Source: Dromiciops gliroides (Eukaryota; Chordata; Mammalia; Microbiotheria; Microbiotheriidae). From it: DNA of 64,000 nt. The stretch lies in the NCBI RefSeq assembly GCF_019393635.1, contig NC_057866.1, positions 7,179,723 to 7,243,722 of the forward strand, read 5' to 3'. Of this stretch, positions 1-10,854 are shown one piece after another. A program made the position numbers and the translations under genes. The notes under the pieces are model-generated. The model saw only the letters and a program-made list of their open reading frames with translations, made no database searches and had not been told where the DNA came from. Positions within the stretch are counted from its first letter, which is position 1; each line of letters begins with the position of its first letter.

Positions 1-1241
1 TACGGCCTCTGACCTGCACCCTCCCTCCACGCACAACCCGGACAGGTGAGCCAGGCTTGGGGGACTTCCCTTGGATCCCGGGCTGAGGCAGGGGAAGCGG
101 CATCGCAGGCTGCCTCTAGACCGAGGAGCCCAGCGAGGGCTTCCAGTACCACCCAGGCTCCCCAATTCTGGGGTAAGGGGGTTGTCGGAGACTGGGGGAA
201 CGAAGCCGAGGAGGAGGGTGCCGAACCCCCGCGGCCAGATCGGAGCCTGAGGCCACGAGGAAGAGCAGAGGGCTAGGGCTGGGAGCCAGCCAGGGCTCCT
301 TCCACCTGCGGGTCTCTCTCCCTTCTCAGCAAAAAAAAAAAGGGAGCAACTTGTCGGGGGGCACCCGAGCCGGGCACCTGGCGGCCCGTGGGTGGTGCTG
401 AGCTCTCCACAGGTGGCCAGGGGCACCTGGCAGCCGACTGTGCCCCAGCAGACTGAGTGGCTGCCCTGCACCTTTATTGCCACCCTTCCTGCACTCCGCG
501 GGGCGCGCACCTGGGCCACACCCCGTGGCACCCAGCCCCCCCCATGGTGGGGCAGCGCCCCAAGCAAGAGGAGAGCGTGGGGTAGGCGCGCAGGCTGGGG
601 GCCCCCGGCTCGGCCTGACTCCGGGAGAGGGGTCCCGCGGCGGCCTCCCTGGGACAGAGTGGGAGGAGGCTGGGACCTCCAGACAAAGGGCCCGGAAAGC
701 CCCACTTGGGCACTGTTAGGGGCGATGGGGGGGGAGAGGCTGAGGACTTGGGTCGGCGCAGAGGGTGCGTGAGGGGGGCCACCCCGGGGCTGCCCCACTC
801 TGAACTTCTCCTCCACCCCACCCCCAAGGGCTCCGGGCCACCGGCGTGGGCCGTCTCAGGCCCACAAGCCAACTTCTGGGCTCGGCCCGGCCCGGCCCGG
901 CTCCTACCCGAAAGTTGGCTCCTCGGCGCTGCCACCCGCCACCGGCTCCCTCTCCCGGCAGGCAGGCAGGCAGCAGGCCGGCCGGCCAGCCGCCGAGCAG
1001 GTCCCAGCAAAGTTCTATTGTCTCGGCGCCTTTGCAGCACCCCCCAAAAAGTGCATGTGTGCCCGAGGGCGGGGGGGGGGGTCCGCCTCCGGCCCCCGCC
1101 CCCGGCCCCAGCCCGGCCTGCGCTGCGCTCCCCGGCCGCGGCTGGTCCCAGGGATCGCGATGCCCTGCGTTCCATCCCGGCGGCGGCCCAGGCCCGGCCA
1201 AGTTGGCCCCCGGGAGACAAAGCGTCGGGGGCCCCACTCAC
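1..1241 (-). other. LRP5: Intron 1 (5' part) of the LRP5-like gene
   Basis: Read on the minus strand, this is the sequence downstream of the GTGAGT donor at 1241-1236. It is GC-rich near the exon and has no second coding exon that I can recognise. Human LRP5 also has a very long first intron, so exon 2 would be expected outside the window. The long open frames seen here on both strands follow from the high GC content and have no recognisable protein content. Confidence 0.55.
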
Positions 1242-1296
1242 CTCCCGCCGGAGCCAAGTGGCTGCAGATGGCCAGCAGCGCCAGCAGAGTCTCCAT
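1242..1296 (-). CDS. LRP5: First coding exon, signal peptide, of an LRP5-like Wnt co-receptor
   Basis: The minus-strand ATG at 1296 sits in a strong Kozak context (A at -3, G at +4). It opens 18 codons plus one base, reading METLLALLAICSHLAPAGG, before a consensus donor GAG|GTGAGT. The peptide has a short n-region, a hydrophobic LLALLAI core and a small-residue c-region, as a secretory signal does. LRP5 is a single-pass Wnt co-receptor with Frizzled; its exon 1 encodes only the signal peptide and ends in phase 1, as here (human is about 30 codons plus one base by my recollection). The divergent neighbour to the right is C11orf24, matching human 11q13. The peptide itself is too short to prove identity, so the assignment rests mainly on phase and synteny. 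It is about 12 residues shorter than in human. Confidence 0.65.
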
Positions 1297-1330
1297 GGTC
1301 CGGCCCCGGCCCCGGCCCGGCCCGGCCGCC

Positions 1331-1345
1331 TCACTCGGGCTCCAT
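1331..1345 (-). promoter_or_regulatory. Four-codon upstream ORF (MEPE-stop) in the LRP5-like leader
   Basis: Thirty-odd bases upstream of the signal-peptide ATG a second minus-strand ATG (1345, cgccATGG, good context) opens ATG GAG CCC GAG TGA. It is out of frame with and closed before the main start, so if the transcript includes it, ribosomes must reinitiate or leak past it. Whether the mRNA starts upstream of this point is not known from sequence. Confidence 0.4.
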
Positions 1346-1606
1346 GGCGCGGCCCGCGGGGGCCCAGGTGTCCGCGCGTCCCCCCGGGAGGGCCGGCCGG
1401 CTCCCGCTCCGGCGCCCGCTCCGGCTCCGGCTCCTGTGCCCGCTCCGGCTCCGCCTCGTGCGCCCCGCCGCCGGAGCTCCAGTGCAGCTCGGCTCCCCCA
1501 GCGTGCGCTCCTGACGCCCCGCGGCCCGCGCCCCCTGATAGCTCCCCTCGCCCCCTCCCGGCGGGCCTCCCCCTAGCCTCCGTCAACCCAGGGGGAGGAC
1601 GTTCAG

Positions 1607-1651
1607 GAGGAGGAGGAGGAGGAGGCGGAGGAGGAGGAGGAGGAGGAGGAG
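1607..1651 (+). repeat. GGA/GGC trinucleotide tract
   Basis: A purine-rich run of GGA units with one GGC interruption lies in the CpG island upstream of the LRP5-like exon. Such tracts can vary in length and can form unusual structures. Confidence 0.9.
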
Positions 1652-1876
1652 CGGGGCGGGAGCCCAGGAGGCTCTCCGCCCCCGGCTGCCGCGCCGGCCC
1701 CGCCTCCCCGCCTGCCAGCCCCCTTCTAGAGCGCTCTCTCGCGCCCGCCAGCTGCCACCTGCCGGGCCTGCCTGTCACCCTGCGTCCGGCCATGCTCCCG
1801 AGGGCCCTTCTCTGCCGACCTCCAATCTCGCATCCGCAGCTGCCCGTGGGACATCCCACAGTCCCGCACACCTTTT

Positions 1877-2026
1877 TTTTTTTTTTTTTGGTGAGGCAAT
1901 TGGGGTTAAGTGACTTGCCCAGGGTCACACAGCTAGTAGGTGTTAAGTATCTGAGGTCTGATTTGAACTCAGGTCCTCCTGACTCCAGAGCCAGTGCTCT
2001 ATCCACTGCGCCACCTAGCTGCCCTC
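1877..2026 (-). mobile_element. CORE-SINE (WSINE1/Mar1 type) with target-site duplication
   Basis: Full tRNA-derived SINE in minus orientation, from its T-run (plus strand) to the gccacctagctgccc head. It is flanked by a perfect 15-bp duplication, TCCCGCACACCTTTT, at 1862-1876 and 2027-2041, so it is a fairly recent insertion just upstream of the LRP5-like CpG island. Confidence 0.95.
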
Positions 2027-2629
2027 TCCCGCACACCTTTTAAACCCCACTGGTCCCAAACTTCCCCCCAGCCCTGCCCTCTTCCTAACTTCCCTATAGG
2101 CCATCCCCATTCTCTCGGTCACCCTGGCTCAAAACCTAGGCAACAACCTCGGACCCTCACCCTCTCACCCCCCATCGCCAATCCGTTGCCAAGGCCTGTG
2201 GATGGCAGCCCTCTGCCTCCTCTGACCGACACTCGGTACCTCCTGCTCGCCTGGGCTGTGGCATTCAGGGGGCCTGCCTACAACAAGTCTCTGCCTTCAG
2301 CCCAGCCTCCCTCAGCTGTCAAGCTCAGGCTCCTTGCTCCCTGGCACCTCCACGATCCATTGGCAAATCCTCTGCATTCAAAGTCCCTCCCCCCCATACA
2401 CACACAGCCCTTTCCAGGCTTCTTACACCTTCCATCCTACCACACGCTCTTCCTTCCAGCTCCTTGGTGCTCCTGGATGAGATTCCAGCCATTTTCACCG
2501 GCTCTCCCCCAGGCTTTCCCTCCTCCAGGCTTCCCTAGGATCTACAAGAAGTCTTCCAAAGCCCTCGTCATATCAATCTTTTCTCTCTGTTGACTTTCTC
2601 CAGTTAATCCTGTATCTAGCTTATCTCTA

Positions 2630-2760
2630 CAGAGCAGTTGGCTGTGGTCTCCCCCATCCCACCTTGAGAGCAAAAACTTTTACCTCTCTTTGTATCCCTC
2701 GTGCTTAGCACAATGCCTGACATATAGTAAGAGTTTAATAACTTTTGACTGACTGCTGTC
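2630..2760 (+). mobile_element. L2-type LINE 3' tail
   Basis: It contains the widespread mammalian tail pattern: 'gagagcaaaaacttttacctc', then 'gtgcttagcacaatgcctg', then 'atagtaagagtttaataac'. This is the L2/MIR3 3' end in plus orientation, much diverged. Confidence 0.65.
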
Positions 2761-3009
2761 CCAGGTGCTGTAGCCGGGCTGGCTGTGCCTTGTGGGCCTC
2801 CAAGGCTGCCCCACCTTCTGTCCTGTAGGGTCCCTGGCCCAATGAACTCCTGAATACTGGATAGCCAGCTCATCTCCGGCTGATCTGAAGTCTCTAGGTT
2901 CCAAAGATCCTCCAGGGGCCCTCTGGAATTCTACCACCATCACATAGGCCACCCCACACCCACATCCGTATTCACATACATACTCTGGCTACACAGTGAC
3001 CCCTCGGGC

Positions 3010-3075
3010 AGTCAATCAATCAACATTTAGTGTTTACCGAATACTAAGCATTGTGCTAAGCACACGGATACAAAG
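3010..3075 (-). mobile_element. L2-type LINE 3' tail, minus
   Basis: The sequence 'tcaatcaatcaacatttagt' followed by 'gcattgtgctaagcacacgg' is the reverse complement of the L2 3' end. Confidence 0.6.
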
Positions 3076-3441
3076 ACCAAAAAAAAGACTGTGACAGTCC
3101 ATGAGGTGTTTGGGGGGTGGGTGGAGGGCTGAGCCTCGTGGGCTTTTTTAAGGATTACTGTAAATACTCGGAGGTACACTTGGCCTTTCTGGAGCACCTG
3201 GATCCGGGTGCTCATCAAGCCCCACCTCCTTTTATTGGGCACCAAACTCTGGCACAGAAAGGGAGGAGGACTTGCCCAGAGGTGCCCAGGGAGCATGGTA
3301 AGTGTGGGGCTTGGATTTGAATTTTAGTCCTCTCCCAACTTGAGGTTCTTCCTGCTAAGCCAAGGAGAGTCCCTTGAGGCTCTAAGGCTGAGGATCCAAG
3401 TGTCCTGCTGTGCAACCTGAGCCCCCACCCCTCCGGCCCTC

Positions 3442-3513
3442 AGGTCGGATTTGAACTCAGGTCCTCCTGAATCCAGGGTGGGTGCTTTATCCACTGTGCC
3501 ACCTAGCTGGCCC
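3442..3513 (-). mobile_element. CORE-SINE fragment
   Basis: Only the tRNA-like head half of the WSINE1/Mar1-type SINE is present, from 'ggtcggatttgaactcagg' to 'gccacctagctgg'. The tail half is missing. Confidence 0.85.
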
Positions 3514-3939
3514 AGGAAGCCTTTCTTGATCCTCTTCACTACTGATGCCTCACCTTGAGAAAACCTCCCATCTTCTATTGCATCCATTTGGTACGTGTTC
3601 CTGTACATATATCCAATGTAAGCTCATTGAGCCCACAGCTCCTGTTGTATCTCAAGTGCTTGGCAGAGAGTAGGCATTTCATAAGCACCGATGGATCGAT
3701 GATGACTCAGAAGTTTCAACCCTGAGTACTTGTAAGGATGGCACTACCTTGGGCAGAAACAGGGAACTGAGGAAGAGAGGTGAGTGTCTGAAGGAAAGAT
3801 AATGAGTCCTGCTTATTTAATAATAATGAATCCTGGAGTTCCCCAAGGACCCCATAGACACAGACCCCATCTTGAACCAGGGAGATGCAGAATAAAGAAA
3901 GGAAAGAAGGGAGGGAGGGAGGTTGGAAAGGAGCTTGAG

Positions 3940-4135
3940 AGGCCTACAGAATATCCCATTGGAAATGCCCGAGAGGCACTGGAATGAAGTTCCGGATAGA
4001 CAGGGTTGAACAGATAGCTCTAGGAACCATCTGTATCAAGCAGATAACTGGACCCATGGGATCTGTGATGAAGTCCTGGAGAGAGAGTAGAGGGAAGAAA
4101 GGATGAAGGACAGAGCCCTGGGGCATACTTAAGAG
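3940..4135 (-). mobile_element. L2-type LINE relic (RT region), minus
   Basis: 'acccatgggatctgtgatg' and 'aaggacagagccctgggg' match the antisense of the L2-type RT segment that reads roughly GVPQGSVLGPLLFS on the other strand. It is interrupted by the SINE at 4146. Confidence 0.45.
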
Positions 4136-4145
4136 ACAGCCCTGG

Positions 4146-4302
4146 GGCAGCTAGGTGGCACAGTGGATAGAGCACTGGCCCTGAATTCAGGAGGACCTGA
4201 GTTCAAATTTGACCTGACACTTGACACTTGACACTTACTAGCTGTGTGACCCTGGGCAAGTCACTTAACCACAATTGCCTCACCAAACAACAACAACAAA
4301 AA
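4146..4302 (+). mobile_element. CORE-SINE with target-site duplication
   Basis: Complete plus-strand SINE (ggcagctaggtggcacagtgg to a CAA-rich tail), flanked by 14-bp repeats AGAGACAGCCCTGG at 4132-4145 and 4303-4316. Confidence 0.95.
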
Positions 4303-4495
4303 AGAGACAGCCCTGGCTGCCTCTGTTTCTTTTCCCAGGATTTTCATTTTGAGCCAAATTGCCCAGGGTTTACATTGCTAGGTAATGTGCAAAAGATTTC
4401 GAGGAGGGCAGGCAGGGCTGTGCTATCATTCATGTGTCCCAAAGTGAGGCCATACAGCCCCTCCAGTGGCCTATCAGCAATGAACTCCCACTGAC

Positions 4496-4605
4496 CCTCC
4501 TTCCCTCCTCTCCTTCCTCCCTTCTTTCCTCCCTCCCTTCCCTCCTCTCTTCCTTCTTCCCTTCCTCCCTCCCTCCCTCCCTTCCTTCCTTCTTTCCTCT
4601 CTTTA
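4496..4605 (+). repeat. CCTT-rich pyrimidine tract
   Basis: Nearly pure C/T sequence of cctt/ccct units, about 110 bp. The 'tattctgcatctccctggttcaag' sequence after it is the inverse of the 3855-3890 segment (see findings). Confidence 0.85.
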
Positions 4606-5014
4606 TTCTGCATCTCCCTGGTTCAAGAAGGGGGCTGTGTCTATGGGGTCCTTGGAGAACTACAGAGTTCCCAGGGCATCGGCCCAAGAACACCTCTCTG
4701 ATTTGAAAACTGAAGGGTGCTAGCTAGGAGCCGACCTGTAACTTCATTGCTAAGCACATTCTCTGTAACCGATAAAGACATTCCCTCTCTTCTAGGGCTC
4801 AGCACCTTTTCCGTACCTTGTAGTCTTAGAGAATGAGCTTCCAGGAGGACAAGGTTTAGCATCTCACAACCAGCATGTGTCAGAAATGGGACTTGAACCT
4901 ATCTTCTTTTTTAAAAAAAAAAGAGCCATAATGTTTGTTGTTTTTTTACATTAAAAATAATAGCTGATATTTAGAAAGACACTTTAAGATTAAAAGGGAC
5001 TTGTGGGCATTGTC

Positions 5015-5150
5015 TCATTGCCCACACCAGGGAGGGAAGGGCTACAGATCTCATTATTTCCATTTTACAGAAGAGGAAACTGAGCCGAACTGACATTAAG
5101 CCCCTCCCATGGGATCACACAATTAGCAAGTGCCTGGTCTTAAGTAGCTA
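5015..5150 (-). mobile_element. MIR-type SINE relic, minus
   Basis: 'ccattttacagaagaggaaa', then 'ggatcacacaattagcaagtg', is the antisense of the MIR core and tRNA-like part. Confidence 0.65.
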
Positions 5151-5852
5151 AAGCCTTGAAATGTAAACAGTACATTATGGGGGGTGGGGAGGAGAGAGAG
5201 GTGAGTGAGATGGCTCCTTTCAGTCTAAACATTTGAATATGTTATGACTTTCTTTTCTTTTCTTTCATTCTTTCTTTTCTTCTTCTTCTTTTCTTTTTCT
5301 TTAGGCAGTTTAGCATTAACAATGGGACAGAAGGAGGAAAAGTCCATTTGAGTGGGTGAGGTGAGAGGGTCTTAAGTCTTTCCTGGTCCCCTGCTGGGCT
5401 GTTGTAGACAAAACAACTGGCCTCCTGGGTTCTCGGGGGAAGCGGTTCCCATTGGGGCACCTCCTGTCCACATCTGATTGTTGGGAATTCTGGGAATTAC
5501 ACTGGGCCACTGGATTAGATGAGTGGATTGGAACCTTCCAGGGAACAGAGCAGGCTTTGTCTAGCTCAGCAAATGCTTTTAGCCCTTGATCCCCATGTCA
5601 CCAGGACCAACCAGAGTCAACAAACTAGACCCCAATACGTGGCCCCAGGAGCCCCTCACCAAAGATCTTTATCTGCTATCCTGGGCTACAGGACCCTCCT
5701 CTGGGGAAAAGAGCAGTAATCCATGGAAACCAAATTCAAGAGAATTTCTCATCAGTGTCAAGGCATTGTTCATGGAATAAGAACCCTAGCAAGGTAGAGT
5801 CAGGTCCTGACTCTACTTCCAGAGAAGTTCCCTTCTCAAGACATTGGTTTTC

Positions 5853-5997
5853 GGGGCAGCGAGGTGGCTCAGTGGATAAAGCACCGGCCCTGGATTCAGG
5901 AGGACCTGAGTTCAAATCCGGCCTCAGACACTTGATACTTACTAGCTGTGTGACCCTGGGCGAGTCACTTAACCCCCCATTGCCCCGCAAAAAAAAA
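5853..5997 (+). mobile_element. CORE-SINE with target-site duplication
   Basis: Complete plus-strand SINE. The 14-bp flanks AGACATTGGTTTTC (5839-5852) and AGACATTAGTTTTC (5998-6011) differ at one base. Confidence 0.95.
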
Positions 5998-7044
5998 AGA
6001 CATTAGTTTTCCCCTTTGTAAAATGTAGGGAATGACTAGATGACCTCAACAATTCCTTCCAGTGCTAATTCTATGTTGCCGAGGGTGCCAAAGGGATAGT
6101 CTGAGGGCCTAGGTTCAAATCACCCCCTCTTCTGTGGCCTCAATGAAAGAGTTGAAAGATCTCTAAGGCCCCTCCAGATGTAGTTTGATGATCCTAAAAT
6201 CTGGAATCTTGCCTAGTACCTGACAAGTTCAAGAAGCAGTTTCCAGAGACAAGCCCCTTCTGAACTTGGCCCTGGGAGAGAAGGGCATCCCCTCTCCCAA
6301 GGCCACACCCTGTCACAGAACATCAGGCTGAAAGCCGCAGCAGGATCTCCATCCGCCCCTTGCCCTAGAACAAGTCTTTGCTTCCAGACCTGGTGGCTCT
6401 GGGCTGGGCAGATGGACAGACAGATGCCCCTGAGAAGATTCTCTTCTGGCCCTATAGGAGATACCGCTTTGCCTCAAACTAAGACTGTCTCTAGAAGGCC
6501 CTCCCCAGAGGTCATAGAGCCAGTTTGGCCCCTCATTCTATAAACGATGAAATTCAGATGCAGAAGCCCAAGGCTGGAGTCAAGTCAAGGAGCATTTATT
6601 AAGCACTTCTAGGTAAGTACAAGCAAAAAGAAAGACAGTGCCTGCCCTCAAAGAGCTTCCATTCTAATGGGGAAGAAGGCACATACATTGGGGGGAGAGA
6701 GGAGAAAGTACCTAATTGGGCATATGGTGAAGAAGTCCAGAAAGCCTGGGGAGCTGGGAGAAGAGGGAGGGAGGGAGCAAGGGAGGCTGGCTGGGCCACT
6801 CTTTGAAATGGAGGAAGTCACCAATCAGAGGAGGGAGCCCACTGGGTCAGAGGCATCTTCCCGGGGTAGATGGGAGAATCAGGAGCTGAGGTAGGAGAGG
6901 ATTCGAATCCTTTCCTCTAGTAGATTGGACCATTTCATTTTTTACTTTGTACTCCAGTCCCTAGAACAGCATCTGAGGCATGGCTGGCATTTCAGAAGAC
7001 TTTATTATTAAATAATTATTAAGAATTAATTATTAAATAATTGT

Positions 7045-7284
7045 TGTTCAGCCATTTTTCAATCATATCTGACTCTCTTTGGGGTTTTCTTGGCAGAGAT
7101 ACTGGAATGGTTTGCCTTTTCCTTCTCCAACTCATTTTACAGAAGAGGAAACTAAGGTAAACAGGGTGAAGTGACTCGTCCAGGGTCACATAGCTAGTAG
7201 TAACTGAGGCCAGATTTGAACTCAGGAAGATGAGTCTTCCTGACTTCAGTCCCAGTAATCTATCCACTGTATACTTAACTGCCC
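7045..7284 (-). mobile_element. Longer CORE-SINE family, minus
   Basis: This copy has the tRNA-like head plus a longer body: on the plus strand 'ttgttcagccatttttcaat', 'ttttcttggcagagatactgg', 'cattttacagaagaggaaac', 'tagtaactgaggccagattt'. Four more copies lie in the window (15890, 26594, 29396, 36705). The family is close to MIR/Ther-type CORE-SINEs and distinct from the short, young family. Confidence 0.8.
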
Positions 7285-7321
7285 ATATAATAATTTTAAA
7301 AATTAATTAAAAAATACATGG

Positions 7322-7486
7322 CCGGGGGCGGGGGCGGAGGGGGTGCGGCGCTCAGCAGCGAAGTGGATAAAGCACTTGCCCTGGATTCAGTAGTACCTGA
7401 GTTCAAATTTGGCCTCAGCCATTTGACACTTACTAGCTGTGTGAACCTGGGCAAGTTACTTAACCCCAATTGCCTCACTAAAAAAA
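7322..7486 (+). mobile_element. CORE-SINE with unusual G-rich head
   Basis: Plus-strand SINE flanked by AAAAATACATGG at 7310-7321 and about 7487-7498. The usual 'ggggcagctaggtgg' start is replaced by a G/C-rich stretch (7321-7350) before 'agtggataaagcac'. The rest is normal. Confidence 0.85.
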
Positions 7487-7494
7487 AAAAATAC

Positions 7495-7685
7495 ATGGGC
7501 AATGTGGAAATGTTTTGCATGATTACACATATGTAATCTATATCAAATTGCTTGCTTTCTCAAGGAGAAGAAAGAGAGGGAAGGAGGAAGATAATTTGAA
7601 ATTCAAAATTTCAAAAACAAATGTTTAAAAATCTGTTTATATGTGATCAAGAAAAAAAATGAAAACAAACAACATTTAAAATAAT
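7495..7685 (+). mobile_element. L1 3' UTR end
   Basis: The sequence runs 'tgattacacatatgtaatct', 'atcaaattgcttgctttctc', then 'aaaacaaatgtttaaaaatc' and an A-rich end. It matches the L1 3' ends at 50478-50918 and 59379-60064. Confidence 0.75.
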
Positions 7686-7699
7686 TAACAATAAAAAGT

Positions 7700-8130
7700 C
7701 CTCTTGGCTGAGCTGAGTCACCTCACCCCCAAGGGGAGCGCTCCTTCCCTATGCATTGTCTGGCTTATATTCTCTGAGATATGCCTTTCTCAGGTGTCTA
7801 TTTTGCCACCAATTTGGATAGATGGGTTGGGGGTTGGGGGTTTTTTGGGGGTAAGTACAATGTATATTCTTTGTGAAACGTATTTGGAGGGAATGTGGTG
7901 AATCTTTAGATACAGGACTTGATGCCCTACTTCTCCCGTTGAGTTGAGTGAAACAATGACCAGGCCTTAACTTGACCCTGATTATGTCCCCAAGACTAAC
8001 CCAATTTAAGGGAGCGGGTAGTCCAGTGCCCCCTCTCTCTGAGGAGAACAGAGTGGCAGCCTCTGCCCCCACCTCACTTCTTTCCCTCCTGGGAGGGATT
8101 CAAGTATCCCCTGGAGAAGGGAAGGGGCAA
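7700..8130. repeat. Dispersed repeat, copy A, unassigned (possibly an LTR fossil)
   Basis: The part around 7990-8125 resembles 12565-12705: both carry 'ccccctctctctgaggagaac'-like sequence, a 'cagcc' block, then 'gggattcaag / ggaattaaag' and 'ggagaaggg / ggaaaaggg'. The shared order shows a dispersed family. The class is not clear from sequence alone. Confidence 0.35.
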
Positions 8131-8189
8131 AGAGACCCCCCATGTGGGGTGTGGCCCTAACACTACACAGAGCCTCATCCCAACAGCCC

Positions 8190-8450
8190 TGGGAAGGAGG
8201 GGCTCTTGTTATCCCCATCTTACAGATTCTGAAAGGAAGGTTAAGAGACTCGAACCCAGGTTTTCCTGATTTGAAGGCCTGCCCTCTGTGGACTGTGCCA
8301 CCTAGCTGCCGAGTCTGTTACTGTTTTACTGCTTCCTAGAAAGGCATCGGCGGCCTGGCCGCAAGGATACCTGGGTTCAGATCCCACCTCTGACCCATCC
8401 TGGTGGTGTGACCATGGACAAATCATTTCATCTTTCCGTCTGCCCTGAGA
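8190..8450. mobile_element. Two abutting MIR-type relics, opposite orientations
   Basis: At 8190-8310 'tatccccatcttacagattc' and 'cctgccctctgtggactgtg' read as MIR minus. At 8340-8450 'acctgggttcagatcccacc', 'gtgtgaccatggacaaatca' read as MIR plus. Confidence 0.55.
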
Positions 8451-9229
8451 AGGTCCGACCCATATTGCTGGAGGGACTGTGCTCCCTAGGGAGTCCCATA
8501 TCTGGTCCAGTCCCTCTCCCTAATTATCCTCATTTGACAAGTAAGTGACTGCCCCAGGGTCACACAACTGGAAGTGAGGCATCAGAGGGAAGCCTCGGAG
8601 CCAGCCAGGTCATTACTATATCTGTGTCGGTTCATCGTCCACATAAGCCAGGATTTAGATGTCAGAAAAATCCTGGGTTTGAGCACTTCCCGGGAGCTTG
8701 TTTGAAACACTCGGGAAGACCCCTGCATCTGGGGTCAGAACTGGGACTGAGCCTTGGTAGGGGGTGGTAGAAGGGGTCTCTGCCTCTGATTCCCTCACAG
8801 CTTCTCTTCACCTCCATTTCCTCCTCTATGAAACGAGGGGCATGGGCTAGGTTGGGCTGCTCCCAACTCTGAGCCTTCTGATCTGGAGGCTCCCCCAAAT
8901 GGAAGGCCTGCTCCCTGGGGTGGCCAGGATCCCCATCATGGGAGGAAGCCCACTTGTCAAGGACATGGCTTATGAGGAACATGGAGAGTCTCAGAAGCCA
9001 GTGTCTACCCCCCCCCCATTTTACAAATGAGAAAACTGAGGCCGGGGAAGGGGAAGGTGCCTGCATCTGAGGGGGGGGGGGGGCCTCTCAGACTTCAGAT
9101 CCATTGAATCCCTTTCCCCTGGTTGTGCCCTCCCCTTCTCAGCCTCCTGCCTCCTTCAAGATTCACCTAATCCCCCTGCTACTGGAAGCCCCCCCCTCAC
9201 CCCTCAATTCCAGTGCCTTCCTCTGTGGA

Positions 9230-9395
9230 TTCTTTTCCATTGGTCTCCCTTAGAGCTGGTTGGTGCCCAGTTGTCTTTCCCATTCAACTGTGAGCCTCCT
9301 GAGGGCAGGGACGTTTTTTGCTTCTCCTTGTATGCCCAGCCCTTAGCACAGTACTTGGCACATAGTAAGTGCTTAATAAATGGTGATTGACAGTT
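9230..9395 (+). mobile_element. L2-type LINE 3' tail
   Basis: 'caactgtgagcctcctgagg', 'gcagggacgttttttgc', 'agcacagtacttggcacata', 'gtaagtgcttaataaatgg' form a good L2 3' end. Confidence 0.8.
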
Positions 9396-10329
9396 ACAGA
9401 GATGATTTCTGTTTAGTGACAAGAGGACCTGGAGAGCCCTGAGGTCCCATAAGTGCAGGGCCTTCCCTTAGGCCTTAGCTATGCTGCCCCAGGAGCCTGG
9501 GAACAGGGAAAACAGAACGACCCTTGCTGAGGACCAGGGGCTGAATAGGTCAGGATGCCCCTTGTCCCCCATTCCAGGTCTCCAGCTAAACCCCAATATG
9601 GCAGATGAAAAAGCTGGGTAGCTCAGTGAACTGGTACCTGGGAGTGGGAGGGAGGGGGGGCAGCTGTCCAGGCAGCAGCAAGGGGACACGGGAGGGCCAC
9701 TAGGGGTTTCTAAATAGCTGGTGACAACTGGCTTGGGCCTGGCCACTGTGTTTGGCTTTGCAGCTTCTGCAGAGGACTGACTGACAGGCATGGCTGGGCC
9801 AAGGGTAGGACCACTGCTTCGATCTGGGGAGGGGGGAGGGGGGAAAGGGGGTCAGGCCAGGGAGGAGGCTCCTAGAGTCTGGGCACTGGGATCCACTAAT
9901 CCAAATGTCTCCTTTCCTCTTCAGGGCTCAAGGCCTCCTACAGAGCTCTAGCGGGATTAGAGAAGAGACAAAAGATATTGAGATCCAAAGTGGTTGTAAC
10001 TAGGCATTTACAGAAAGAGAACAAAGCAGAAGTGAGGCCAGAAAATCCCCTTTAGGGCTGCACAGTCAGTGGGGAGGGGTCTATTCCTCAGCAGTCAGCA
10101 CTGCATGGGACAACCCATGCTGCTATTATCATGCTCCTTTTACAAATGGGGAAACTAAGACTCAGAGAGTGACTGTCTGAGGTGGCATAACACCTTCTGC
10201 ACTGGTCCTCCTCCCCATTCACCCTGGCTCATTCAGCTGTTGCTTTCTTTGACAGGCAGCAAAATGGCCACCACGAACAGGTTTGCAAAACGCATTCTCC
10301 GTCACTGTCCTCTGAAGGGGGCAAGTCGG

Positions 10330-10470
10330 ACTTGGTAGCTTCATATTACAGTTCAGGAAACTGAGGCTCAGTGTTTAAGTGACTTCCCCAGGGATGCACA
10401 AGCAGTCTCCTCATGACTCACTCCTAGGTCTTCTGAATCCAAATCTAGTGCCCTTCCACTGTCCCACACT
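10330..10470 (-). mobile_element. MIR-type SINE relic, minus
   Basis: 'tcaggaaactgaggctcag', 'aagtgacttccccagggatg', and 'aggtcttctgaatccaaatc' are in the order of antisense MIR. A weaker trace lies at 10130-10200. Confidence 0.6.
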
Positions 10471-10854
10471 GCCTCAGTCAAAGCCAATTTTCTCCTAATG
10501 CCTCATGGCTCCTCTTCCCAGACTCCAAACCTCCTTACCTGCTCTGCTGAGCCTAAAATCTCTTTAAGGGGAGAAACCTTCCTTCCGCAGAGATAACATC
10601 TGAAAATTCAATAGCCTGAGAAAAGTAAAATATTGGTTTAAATTCACACCGAAGTGTAAATGACTGATAATACCTAGTTTCCTGAAAATACATTTCTTAG
10701 GGGGAAACTCTGCAGAGGAGATTAAGCCCAGGGGTGGGGGGAGGGGAACAGAGAAATCAAGTGGGGGGAGGGGCTGAAGACAAATGTCCTCTTTCACAAT
10801 TCTCCCAGAAAGGGAAGTCTTGAGCAAAAGCAAAGCATTCTATTAATGTTCTCT

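Larger units (their letters stand above)
430..1800. promoter_or_regulatory. LRP5: CpG island and likely promoter of the LRP5-like gene
   Basis: This stretch is very rich in C+G and CpG, with runs such as ggcccggcccggcccgg, and no TATA box stands out. It covers the minus-strand signal-peptide exon and the sequence upstream of it, so transcription probably starts within about 1300-1800 and runs leftward. A GGA/GGC tract (1607-1651) lies in the upstream part. A SINE at 1877-2026 marks the distal edge. The exact start site cannot be read from the sequence. Confidence 0.7.

Noticed and set aside
474-2036. A 520-codon minus-strand open frame and a 445-codon plus-strand frame in the left CpG island
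   Set aside because: They overlap on opposite strands, run through a SINE and a GGA tract, and have composition-driven Pro/Gly/Arg sequence with no domain. High GC removes stop codons by chance.
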